DNA of 64,000 nucleotides. Source: Shimia sediminis. Its GTDB lineage: Bacteria; Pseudomonadota; Alphaproteobacteria; Rhodobacterales; Rhodobacteraceae. The stretch is taken from assembly GCF_003990645.1 (NCBI RefSeq), contig NZ_RYZK01000002.1:372001-436000 (forward strand). The letters run 5' to 3'. Both the position numbers and the translations under genes were made by a program. Positions within the stretch are counted from its first letter, which is position 1, and the number at the start of each line of letters is the position of its first letter. Positions 8,522-16,409 of this stretch are shown here, in pieces. The notes under the pieces are model-generated. The model did no database searches, was not told where the DNA came from, and saw only the letters and a program-made list of their open reading frames with translations.

Positions 8522-8646
8522 GGCTGGCCCCTTTAGGTCAGAATATATGCCATTTCTGCCCTTTAAAGCAATATCAGTCAACAATCCTGACCCATTGTAA
8601 CAATAATCGTGAACTTGCACCGCCCCTTGCTCCGGCCCGCCCACTG

Positions 8647-8665
8647 TGGTCATATCACCTGACCA
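8647..8665. promoter_or_regulatory. TGGTCA-N7-TGACCA operator candidate for the FadR-type regulator
   Basis: Perfect inverted repeat TGGTCA tatcacc TGACCA ending 17 bases before the regulator's ATG, in the 161-base space shared with the divergent aminotransferase. FadR-subfamily GntR proteins bind TGGT...ACCA dyads, so autoregulation and control of the aminotransferase is likely. Confidence 0.6.
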
Positions 8666-8682
8666 ATTCTTGCGAGGCCCCA

Positions 8683-9450
8683 ATGCCCTTCCAAAAGGTC
8701 CAGACCGAAAAACTCTCCACCTCTGTCGTCAAACAGATTGAGCTGTTGATTTTACGAGGAATTTTGCGCCCTGGTGAGCGTCTGCCCTCCGAGCGGGAGC
8801 TGTCCGATCGACTGGGCGTGTCGCGCCCCAGCCTGCGCGAAGCCATCTCGGAACTCCAGGAACGCGGGCTGCTTTCCTCGAAAGCCGGCGCAGGGATTTT
8901 TGTTGCAGATGTGTTGGGTAACGCCTTTTCCGACAGCCTGATCCGGCTGTTTTCCAGCCATGACGAGGCAGTGTTCGACTATATTTCCTTCCGCCGCGAC
9001 ATGGAGGGGCTGGCGGCAGAACGCGCCGCGCGTTTTGCGTCAGACACCGATCTCAAGGTGATCCAGACGGTCTTTGAAAAAATGGAAGCGGCCCACCCCA
9101 AGCGCAATCCAACCGACGAAGCCCGGCTCGACGCGGATTTTCACCTGGCCATCATTGAGGCGAGTCATAACGTTGTCATGCTGCATATGATGCGCTCGAT
9201 GTACCAGCTCTTGCGCGAAGGCGTGTTCTACAATCGCTCGATCATGTTCAAACAACGCACCACCCGCAGCGATCTGCTGGAGCAACACCGTGCCATCAAC
9301 AACGGCCTTCAGGCGCGCGATGCAGTGGCCGCGCGGGCTGCGGTGACGGAGCACCTCGACTATGTGGAACGCGCGCTGTCAGACTACAAAAAGGCCGAGC
9401 GCAATGAAGCCATCGCGCGGCAGCGGTTTGAGCACGAACAAAGACGCTAG
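8683..9450 (+). CDS. GntR-family transcriptional regulator, FadR/FCD subfamily
   Basis: 255-residue DNA-binding regulator. N-terminal winged helix-turn-helix (residues about 10-75) with RPGERLPSERELSDRLGVSRPSLREAI split over two helices, then a seven-helix FCD ligand domain with conserved DADFHLAIIEASHN and LLEQHRAINNGLQARD histidines that usually hold a metal ion and an organic acid. ATG at 8683 gives the family-typical N-terminus; the longer frame to 8488 runs into the divergent gene. It faces the aminotransferase across a TGGTCA dyad, which suggests it senses the amino-acid or keto-acid substrate of that enzyme. Confidence 0.9.
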   Translation: MPFQKVQTEKLSTSVVKQIELLILRGILRPGERLPSERELSDRLGVSRPSLREAISELQERGLLSSKAGAGIFVADVLGNAFSDSLIRLFSSHDEAVFDYISFRRDMEGLAAERAARFASDTDLKVIQTVFEKMEAAHPKRNPTDEARLDADFHLAIIEASHNVVMLHMMRSMYQLLREGVFYNRSIMFKQRTTRSDLLEQHRAINNGLQARDAVAARAAVTEHLDYVERALSDYKKAERNEAIARQRFEHEQRR

Positions 9451-9456
9451 GACCCG

Positions 9457-9516
9457 AAATAACCAGTTTGTACAAAGTTTCCGGGCCAAATAACCAGTTT
9501 GTACAAATTGGTTATC
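9457..9516. repeat. Paired TTTGTACAAA element (copy A)
   Basis: The 20-base string AAATAACCAGTTTGTACAAA occurs at 9457-9476 and again at 9488-9507, 31 bases apart. The second copy is completed into a larger dyad, TAACCA-g-TTTGTACAAA-t-TGGTTA (9491-9514). It lies between convergent genes. A second pair with the same spacing and the same TTGGTTATCC tail is at 38120-38174. Confidence 0.65.
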
Positions 9517-10498
9517 CCGCCACTTTCAGGACAATCTTGCCGATATGGCCGCTGGATTCCATCCGGCTGTGCGCAGCTGATGCCATCTCCAGCGGGAACT
9601 CGCTGTCCATCACCGGCGCCACGCGACCGGCCTCCAACATCGGCCAGACCCTTTCGTGCAACTGGGCAGCAATCCGTGCCTTGGCCAGATCGCTCTGCGG
9701 CCGCAGGGTCGATCCGGTCACCGTCAGCCGCCGGGTCATGATCTGGGCAAAGTTCAACTCGACCTTGGGGCCGGTCAGGAACGCGATCTGCACCAAACGG
9801 CCGTCATCGGCCAGCGTCTTGATGTTGCGCGGAATGTAAGAGCCGCCGACCATATCAAGGATCAGGTTGGCGCCCCCTTCGGCGCGCAGCACCTCAACAA
9901 AATCCTCGTCACGATAATTGATCGCGCGCTCGGCCCCGAGTTCCAGACAGGCAGCACATTTATCATCGGACCCGGCCGTGGCAAAGACCCGCGCGCCAAA
10001 CACATTGGCCAATTGGATCGCGGTTGTCCCGATCCCGCTCGAGCCACCATGCACAAGAAACCGCTCGCCCGCCTGAAGACCGCCGCGGGTAAAGACATTT
10101 GACCACACGGTGAAAAACGTCTCGGGCAGACAGGCCGCTTCCTGCAGCCCCATGCCCCGGGGCACCGGCAGACAATGGGCGGCAGGGGTCAGGACATACT
10201 CTGCGTATCCGCCACCGGGCAGCAACGCACAGACCTCGTCGCCCTCGGCCCAGTCGCTGACACCGGGGCCCACGGCAATGATTGTCCCCGACGCTTCCAG
10301 ACCCGGCAGATCGCTTGCGGTCGGCGGCGGCGCATAGGCACCGGCGCGCTGCAAGGCATCCGGGCGGTTCACCCCGGCATAAGCCACCTTGATCACCACC
10401 TCACCCGCGCCCGGTTGCGGCATGGGGCGTTCGGTCATCTGCAACACATCCGGTCCGCCATGTTCCGTAATTTCCACCGCGCGCATGGTCTGGGTCAT
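9512..10498 (-). CDS. NAD(P)H:quinone oxidoreductase, zeta-crystallin/PIG3 type
   Basis: Zinc-free medium-chain dehydrogenase that reduces quinones with NAD(P)H; 328 residues. Seen: MRAVEITEHGGPDVLQM start, GVNRPDALQRAGAY, the NAD(P) Rossmann loop LVHGGSSGIGTTAIQLA (near residue 145), and ILDMVGGSYIPRN with LVQIAFLTG, all diagnostic of the PIG3-like subgroup. No zinc-binding cysteine cluster. Start at 10498 is supported by AAGGAGAG upstream; a longer frame to 10618 would be translated through the dispersed repeat at 10563 and is rejected. The last bases overlap the tail of the paired TTTGTACAAA element. Confidence 0.9.
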   Translation of the reverse strand: MTQTMRAVEITEHGGPDVLQMTERPMPQPGAGEVVIKVAYAGVNRPDALQRAGAYAPPPTASDLPGLEASGTIIAVGPGVSDWAEGDEVCALLPGGGYAEYVLTPAAHCLPVPRGMGLQEAACLPETFFTVWSNVFTRGGLQAGERFLVHGGSSGIGTTAIQLANVFGARVFATAGSDDKCAACLELGAERAINYRDEDFVEVLRAEGGANLILDMVGGSYIPRNIKTLADDGRLVQIAFLTGPKVELNFAQIMTRRLTVTGSTLRPQSDLAKARIAAQLHERVWPMLEAGRVAPVMDSEFPLEMASAAHSRMESSGHIGKIVLKVAG

Positions 10499-10562
10499 TG
10501 GGCTCTCCTTAAACTTTCTTGGCCAACACTTAGCACCGGCATCCGCAGGCGCAAACCGGATG

Positions 10563-10625
10563 TCTTCTTTTGGCCAAAAATATCCTGGGGTGAATGGGCC
10601 AACGGCCCAGAGGGGCAAGGCCCCT
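10563..10625. repeat. TTTTGGCCAAAA-type dispersed element, copy 1
   Basis: Starts TCTTCTTTTGGCCAAAAATA, continues with TCCTGGGGTGAATGGGCC and a GC-rich hairpin part (AGGGGCaaGGCCCCT). The same order of blocks is seen at 44124-44187, and inverted at 23522-23584 and 49398-49465. Here it lies between COQ9 and the quinone reductase gene. Confidence 0.75.
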
Positions 10626-10698
10626 CAAGAGGCTCAGCTCTGCTGAGCCATGCCCAACGCAGGTCCATCGCGCCAGCGATGCGACCAAGGCGGGAGAG

Positions 10699-11373
10699 CT
10701 ACCCGCGCCAGGTGCCCGGCATATCGCCCCGTGCGCCGGGCTTCCTGATCCGCTCCAGCGCCGACATCGGCCCCTGCATCAGCTTGCCAAAGGGGCTGGC
10801 CTTGACCTGTGCCTTGACCTTTTCGAACTGCATCACGTTCTCGATCCGGCGGTCCAGAAAATCCCAGGTGGCCTGATAGCCTTCGCTGTCATCGCCCAGC
10901 CAAAACAGAACGGTCGAGCCATAGACACCTGAAAGTGTCGCGCGCTTGGTGTACCAGTTGACGTCTTCCGAGGTGTCGCCCAGCGCATTCCAGATCGCAT
11001 CAACCGTGCCCCAGATCAGCTCGGCGCCGGTGCCGGCATGGTGCGGCAGGGCAAACAGGGCCGTTCCCCGGCGCACGGTTTCCTTGTCGTCCACCGCTTC
11101 CAATCGAAACCGCACCAGCGCTGCCACCTTTTGCGAATAGCGCAGCTCTGACACATCCTCGGCCGCAAACCGCGCCAGCATCGCCGCATCCCCGCGCTTG
11201 TGATAGGCCACCGCCAGATCCACGGCCCCACGCGGACATAAGGCATGCGCCAGCGCCTCAGTGACACCCGAATCGTCAATCGCCGCCTTGAACGTGGCCT
11301 CGGACCAGCCGTCAAACACGACGTGGGTCAGCGCGGCATCCAGCAGTTTTTCCTTGGGATCGGACGTGGTCAT
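10699..11373 (-). CDS. COQ9-family ubiquinone biosynthesis protein
   Basis: Homologue of mitochondrial COQ9, an auxiliary lipid-binding protein of the ubiquinone pathway that works with the COQ7 hydroxylase. 224 residues with the TetR-like N-terminal helices (KEKLLDAALTHVVFDGWSEATF) and the COQ9 signature in the C-terminal half: YTKRATLSGVYGSTVLFWLGDDSEG, where tryptophan and leucine residues form the lipid-contact patch, then a terminal amphipathic helix. Transcribed away from rpsU. The adjacent quinone reductase is also quinone-linked, but 80+ bases and a repeat separate them. Confidence 0.93.
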   Translation of the reverse strand: MTTSDPKEKLLDAALTHVVFDGWSEATFKAAIDDSGVTEALAHALCPRGAVDLAVAYHKRGDAAMLARFAAEDVSELRYSQKVAALVRFRLEAVDDKETVRRGTALFALPHHAGTGAELIWGTVDAIWNALGDTSEDVNWYTKRATLSGVYGSTVLFWLGDDSEGYQATWDFLDRRIENVMQFEKVKAQVKASPFGKLMQGPMSALERIRKPGARGDMPGTWRG

Positions 11374-11482
11374 GGGACTCTCCTTAGCTTGCCCTCTATA
11401 CTAGACAAAGCCAAAGGGAGTTGCTATAGGGCCACTTCCTGCAAATCCTTGCAACTCAACTTAGAAAGGTGGTGAAAACCAC

Positions 11483-11689
11483 ATGCAGGTTAGTGTTCGC
11501 GACAACAACGTCGATCAGGCGCTTCGTGCCCTGAAGAAAAAGCTGCAGCGTGAAGGTGTCTTCCGTGAAATGAAGCTCAAGCAACATTTCGAGAAGCCGT
11601 CCGAGAAAAAAGCGCGCGAGAAAGCTGAAGCGATCCGCCGTGCCCGTAAACTGGCACGTAAGAAAGCCCAACGCGAAGGTATGCTCTAA
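11483..11689 (+). CDS. rpsU: 30S ribosomal protein S21
   Basis: Small-subunit protein that helps 16S rRNA pair with mRNA leaders. 68 residues, strongly basic, with the family start [20 protein letters not shown] and the arginine/lysine-rich [17 protein letters not shown] tail. GAAAGGTGGTGA lies just upstream of the ATG. Followed by an intrinsic terminator at about 11780-11818. Confidence 0.98.
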   Translation: MQVSVRDNNVDQALRALKKKLQREGVFREMKLKQHFEKPSEKKAREKAEAIRRARKLARKKAQREGML

Positions 11690-11779
11690 GCGCAGTCCGA
11701 AAAGTGGGAACCGGTTTTCGGGAACTACTGCGCGGACTTCAAATAAGCATCCGTCCAGCTTTGGACACCAAAAGAATTG

Positions 11780-11818
11780 ACGACCCCCGTGGCCCTGCCT
11801 CGGGGGTTTGTCGTTTTT
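11780..11818 (+). terminator. Rho-independent terminator after rpsU
   Basis: Stem ACCCCCG (11783-11789) / CGGGGGT (11801-11807) with an 11-base loop, then TTGTCGTTTTT. Confidence 0.75.
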
Positions 11819-11919
11819 GCCCCCCTGGCTTTGGTTGAATAGCTTTGGTTGAATTGCCCAAAGCGACTTACGGAATCTGACAGTTCCCGCACAGCCATGG
11901 ATCGGCTACGCTTCGTCAG

Positions 11920-13209
11920 ATGGAACTTTTCAAAGCGCCACCCGACCCTGTCACTCCCAAAAACGAAACCAACCGCAAACCGCATTGGGTGAAACGGCTA
12001 TGGCGGTGGTATTCTTATCGGGAAGACTCGACCTTGTCATCGCGCCACAAACGGGCCGTTCTGTTGATGGCCGTTATCTCCCCGATTATCGTCGTCGCAT
12101 TTTGGAGCTATGCCGCCTATTATCTCACCGTTGACGCGCCCAACTTATGGCCCGCTGTCATTGTCTGTTTTCTGAGCGGCTTTCCCTTCCTGATTCAGCC
12201 TGCGTTGTTCCGGCACAATGTTGTTCTTGGTTGCTTTGCCATGCTGCTGTTTGGTGGCGTGCCGTTCACCATAATGAGCTATTTGTTTGGAGCAGATGCA
12301 GGATTGAATCTTGGGTGCTTTAACGGAGCAATATTGGCCCTGATGGTTCTGGGCACACGCAACTTGCCAGTTCTAGCTGTGATCGCTGGTCCTTATCTCG
12401 GTCTTGCATTGGCGCTGCCAATCTTGTTTCCAGAACCTGCCCTGTCAGATGTTACGCCCGAATTGCAGCGTTATGTCTATCAATCGACCGTACTGGCTGT
12501 AATCGGCACCGGGCTTCTTGCGCTGTATTTTGCCGTTCGGCAGGTGGAAACCGCCGAAACGGCCCTTGAAGCAGAACACGCCCTCTCCGAGACCCTGCTC
12601 TACAATCTCCTCCCCACCGAAATCGCAAACCGCCTCAAGGACGCCCCTGGCAAGACCATCGCCGACTCCCTCGACCATACCGCCATTCTTTTTGCTGATA
12701 TCGTCGGGTTCACGCCGCGCTCGGCCAAAATGACACCTGAAGAGCTGGTTGGGTTTCTCAACCGCATCTTTTCGACCTTTGACACATTGGCCGAGAAACA
12801 CAGGTTGGAGAAAATCAAAACCATTGGCGACGCTTACATGGTTGCCGCGGGCCTGCCGCAGCCGGTGGACCAGCCGGTACATCGGGTCGCCGCGATGGCA
12901 TTTGACATGCTTGACGCGATGCGCGCGTTTTCCGACGAGATCGGGGATAGGGTCGAAATCCGCATTGGTATCCACGCCGGCCCCGTCGTGGCCGGTGTGA
13001 TCGGGCACCAGAAACTGTTCTACGATGTCTGGGGCGACACGGTGAACACCGCCAGCCGGATGGAAAGCCACGGGCAGGCGGGGCGCATTCAGGTCACGGA
13101 TGCCGCGCGCAAAGCGTTGAAAGAGGGTTACACATTTGAGCCACGCGGAAGCATTGAGATCAAGGGCATCGGCGCGCTAGACACGTGGTGGCTCGGGCAG
13201 AACGCCTGA
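11920..13209 (+). CDS. Membrane-bound class III adenylate cyclase
   Basis: 429 residues: a cytoplasmic basic N-terminus, about six hydrophobic helices (residues 45-205), a linker helix, and a C-terminal class III cyclase domain (about 245-425). Catalytic features seen: metal-binding aspartates in ILFADIVGFT and in IKTIGDAYM, adenine-selecting lysine in LEKIKTIGDAYM and aspartate in YDVWGDTVNTASRM, and the transition-state asparagine and arginine in the same NTASRM block. These residues fit ATP rather than GTP as substrate, giving cAMP. The membrane part may sense a small ligand. The N-terminal coding region is visibly less GC-rich than its neighbours. Convergent with the helicase gene. Confidence 0.92.
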   Translation: MELFKAPPDPVTPKNETNRKPHWVKRLWRWYSYREDSTLSSRHKRAVLLMAVISPIIVVAFWSYAAYYLTVDAPNLWPAVIVCFLSGFPFLIQPALFRHNVVLGCFAMLLFGGVPFTIMSYLFGADAGLNLGCFNGAILALMVLGTRNLPVLAVIAGPYLGLALALPILFPEPALSDVTPELQRYVYQSTVLAVIGTGLLALYFAVRQVETAETALEAEHALSETLLYNLLPTEIANRLKDAPGKTIADSLDHTAILFADIVGFTPRSAKMTPEELVGFLNRIFSTFDTLAEKHRLEKIKTIGDAYMVAAGLPQPVDQPVHRVAAMAFDMLDAMRAFSDEIGDRVEIRIGIHAGPVVAGVIGHQKLFYDVWGDTVNTASRMESHGQAGRIQVTDAARKALKEGYTFEPRGSIEIKGIGALDTWWLGQNA

Positions 13210-13233
13210 GCCACCACGCGATGTCTTCTTGGA

Positions 13234-15231
13234 TCAGGCTTTACGACCGCCGCGTTTCTCGGTCTTTTTGGTCTGCGCCTTGGCGGCGGCGCGGGCCTTA
13301 TTCTTTTTACTGTTGGATTTGCCCTTGGGGGGCGGCGGGCCCTTGGGTTTGCCGCCAGGTTTGCCAGTTTCCGTGCGCCGCTTGGCCGGGCCATGTCCGC
13401 CATCGGCTTTGCGGTCGGGTTCAGGTTTTTTCCACGGCTTCTTGTCACCCGGTTTGTCTGCGGGTTTTCCAGCGGGCCTGTCCGATGGTTTCGGCTTTTT
13501 CACCCGAGGAGCGGGATCGTCGTTCCAGTCGATCGGCGCGGACGAGCGGGGCTTGGCGGGCTTTGGCTTGTACCCGGTGTCATCCCTGTCGCGGCCCTTG
13601 CCGCGATGCGGGGGTTTGCCACCTTTTTTGAAGCCACCCTGGGGCTTGCTGTCCAGAACCGGCGCCTCGGCCAATTGCGTGACGACCGCGCCGTCTTCGA
13701 CGGTCATGTTCTCGCCGACGCTGGCGAGGAACCGCGCCACGCTGGTCTCAAGAATCTGCACGTATGACTGGGTCTGCTGAATGCGGATCGCGCCGATGTC
13801 GTCCTTGGTCAGGTCGCCAGCCTTGCACAGCATCGGCAACAGGCGGCGGGGTTCGGCGTTGGCGGCACGTCCACCAGAGATCGAGAACCAGACGCTTGGC
13901 CCAAAATCCTTGCGGGGCTTGGGCTGCGTGACAGTTTCAGTGTCCAAAAGCTCTTCGGGGGCGGTGTGTGACGAGCGGTAGAGGTGCAGATAGGCCGCGG
14001 CAAGCTGCTCGGGTGAGAAGCTTTCGGTCAGCTTCTGCACGGTGGGCTGGTCGGTTTCCGGGGTTGCATCGGTCCAGACCGGATCGGCCAGCATACGCTC
14101 TTCGTCGCGCGCTTTGACGTCATCCGCCGAGGGGGCACCCGACCATTCTGCGGTGAGCTTGGCAAAGCGCAGGGTGCGCTCGGCTTTGCTGCGGGATTTG
14201 CGGGTCACGATCAGCGCGCTGACGCCCTTGCGCCCGGCGCGGCCTGTGCGGCCCGAGCGGTGCAGCAGGGTTTCGTGGTTGTTCGGCAGTTCCGCGTGCA
14301 CAACGAGATCCAGGTTGGGCAGGTCGATACCGCGTGCTGCCACGTCGGTGGCCACACAGACCTGAGCCCGCCCGTCGCGCATGGCTTGCAGGGCGTGGGT
14401 GCGTTCTGCCTGAGACAGCTCGCCCGACAGCGCCACCACCTGAAAGCCACGGTTCGACAGGCGCGTGGTCAGGCGATTGACCGTGGCGCGGGTGTTGCCG
14501 AACACGATGGCATTCGGGGCCTCGTAGAAACGCAGCGTGTTGATGACGGCGTTTTCCACGTCGCGATCAGCCACCAGCATGGCGCGGTATTCGATGTCGG
14601 CGTGCTGGCCCTCTTCCGACTTGGTGATGACACGGATGGCGTCACGTTGATAGTTCTTGGCCAGATGGGTGATGCTTTTGGGCACGGTGGCCGAGAACAG
14701 AAGCGTCTGACGCTCTTCGGGGGCTTCTCCGAGAATGAACTCGAGGTCTTCGCGAAAGCCAAGGTCGAGCATCTCGTCGGCTTCGTCCAGCACCACGGCG
14801 CGCAGCTGGGTGAGGTCGATGGACCCGCGCGTGATGTGATCGCGCAGGCGACCTGGTGTGGCGACAACGATGTGGGCGCCGCGGGCCAGCGCACGACGTT
14901 CATCGCGCATATCCATGCCCCCCACGCAGGACGCCAGATGCGCGCCAGCCTTGGCATAGAGCCACGCCAGTTCACGTTTCACCTGAAGCGCCAGCTCGCG
15001 GGTAGGGGCAATGACCAGAGCCAGCGGAGCAGCAGCCGCATCAAAGGCCTCGTCCTCGCCCAGCAGGGTGGGCGCAATCGACAGGCCAAAGCCGACGGTT
15101 TTACCCGAGCCGGTCTGCGCCGACACCAGAAGGTCTGCACCCTGATAGTCGGGATTCAGCACAGCCTCTTGTACGGGCGTCAGGGTTTCATATCCACGGG
15201 CATCCAGGGCGTCACGGAGAGCTTGTTTCAC
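13234..15231 (-). CDS. DEAD-box RNA helicase with DbpA-type RNA-binding domain and basic tail
   Basis: ATP-dependent RNA helicase, probably for ribosome assembly or RNA turnover. About 665 residues: RecA-like domain 1 with Q-motif TLTPVQ, Walker A SAQTGSGKT, VLDEADEML and SAT; domain 2 with HRSGRTGRAGRKG; a DbpA-like RNA-binding domain (about residues 445-525) around SISGGRAANAEPRRLLPMLCK; and a long Lys/Pro/Arg-rich disordered tail ending KKTEKRGGRKA. The GTG at 15231 gives the usual family start (KQALRDALDARGYETL); the ATG at 15285 is a possible alternative but neither has a strong ribosome site. Confidence 0.9.
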   Translation of the reverse strand: MKQALRDALDARGYETLTPVQEAVLNPDYQGADLLVSAQTGSGKTVGFGLSIAPTLLGEDEAFDAAAAPLALVIAPTRELALQVKRELAWLYAKAGAHLASCVGGMDMRDERRALARGAHIVVATPGRLRDHITRGSIDLTQLRAVVLDEADEMLDLGFREDLEFILGEAPEERQTLLFSATVPKSITHLAKNYQRDAIRVITKSEEGQHADIEYRAMLVADRDVENAVINTLRFYEAPNAIVFGNTRATVNRLTTRLSNRGFQVVALSGELSQAERTHALQAMRDGRAQVCVATDVAARGIDLPNLDLVVHAELPNNHETLLHRSGRTGRAGRKGVSALIVTRKSRSKAERTLRFAKLTAEWSGAPSADDVKARDEERMLADPVWTDATPETDQPTVQKLTESFSPEQLAAAYLHLYRSSHTAPEELLDTETVTQPKPRKDFGPSVWFSISGGRAANAEPRRLLPMLCKAGDLTKDDIGAIRIQQTQSYVQILETSVARFLASVGENMTVEDGAVVTQLAEAPVLDSKPQGGFKKGGKPPHRGKGRDRDDTGYKPKPAKPRSSAPIDWNDDPAPRVKKPKPSDRPAGKPADKPGDKKPWKKPEPDRKADGGHGPAKRRTETGKPGGKPKGPPPPKGKSNSKKNKARAAAKAQTKKTEKRGGRKA

Positions 15232-15285
15232 AGCGGTGTCTTTTCGTCTCAGAGGTTTTGCCCACGCGGCAACGCGAAATGACAT

Positions 15286-15933
15286 GCCAATCAGAGCGGC
15301 GTTCGTGTCATTTATGGGCGGTAGAGGCCGCGTTTAGAGTAAACGGTCGAGAATGTATAGCTGCAAGACGTCACAGGTGCGCAGTCAGCCATCCGGGGTG
15401 TCCGCGCCCGAACTGCGCAGAGCCGCATTGGACCGTCCGAGGTGGGAGCGTCGTTGTGGAACGGGGGCCGGGTCGTGGCGGCCACAAGACGCACAGCCCT
15501 CCGAGATGGGTCGTTGGTGTGGCAGGGCGTATCGGCACGTTTTGTCAATTCGTGATTTCGGGCGGACTAAAAAGAAGTTCAAAATCGACATTTAGTTAGC
15601 GCAAAACGACAAAACACAGTCAAATTTTAGAATATGTGGCTGAAAACACGGACTTTCCGTAAGTCCAAACAAATCATTTTTTATGACCAAACTATACCTT
15701 AGGTTGCAAATTGTCAGGCAATTTGCCTCACTCGGATCATTTGCCTGCTTTTTATGCAGTTTCTCCAATACTCCGGATCAGATTTCAGTACGGTTTCGTA
15801 TGTTCCTGTGAGAGCTTTTCCGCTTGAATCCAGCGGATCGGGCTGCCGCCACGTCAGGAAGTTTCTCGCAATCAAAAAAAATCCCCTAGGCTTGGGGTGC
15901 CAAAACTGGCGGAAACTTGCGAAAGGAAGACCC
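15286..15933. other. 648-base space with inverted repeats, no gene seen
   Basis: No convincing coding region or RNA gene. The left half is GC-rich; from about 15590 it turns AT-rich, as expected for the promoter region of the stress-protein gene. Two small dyads are visible: GGACTT tccgt AAGTCC (15650-15666) and GCAAATTG tcagg CAATTTGC (15706-15726). No FNR-type TTGAT-N4-ATCAA box is seen. Confidence 0.5.
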
Positions 15934-16368
15934 ATGTCAAATTCCGTGTTACTGGCGATTGACGGCAGCTCCGGTGGTGAGCGCGCGCTGCAATACGCCA
16001 TGGAACGGGCCAAGCTGGGCGGTGCGAAACTGATCGTCGCCTATGTGATTGAGTGGTCGCAATACTCGTTCAACACTCCCGAAGAAAACGCCGAACGACA
16101 CAAACGCCGCGAGCAGGAAATCTCGCGCGCGACGGAAACCATTGTGCAGCCGGCGGCGAATACGCTGACCGAAGCAGGTGTGGACTGTGAAACCGTGGTG
16201 ACTCATGGGCCGCCCGCCGAAACGCTGGTTCGCCTGGCTGAAAAACACGGCGTGGCGCAGATCGTGATTGGTCGCCGGGGGCAATCAGGCTTGAAAGCCC
16301 TGTTGTTCGGCAGCGTCGCGGGGAGCCTGATCCAGACTTCACCGGTTCCGGTCGTCGTTGTTCCCTGA
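15934..16368 (+). CDS. Universal stress protein (UspA family)
   Basis: Cytosolic 144-residue single-domain Usp. The N-terminal LLAIDGSSGGERALQYA and C-terminal ATP-binding pattern G-2X-G-9X-G-S (GRRGQSGLKALLFGSVAGSL) mark the ATP-binding subclass; the end is the usual SPVPVVVVP. ATG at 15934 follows GAAAGGAAGA; the frame is open further upstream but without a ribosome site. 41 bases before the AGCS symporter gene on the same strand, so the two may share a transcript. Confidence 0.93.
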   Translation: MSNSVLLAIDGSSGGERALQYAMERAKLGGAKLIVAYVIEWSQYSFNTPEENAERHKRREQEISRATETIVQPAANTLTEAGVDCETVVTHGPPAETLVRLAEKHGVAQIVIGRRGQSGLKALLFGSVAGSLIQTSPVPVVVVP

Positions 16369-16409
16369 GAACGACACAACCCAAAAACAAACATAAAACG
16401 GGGACAATT

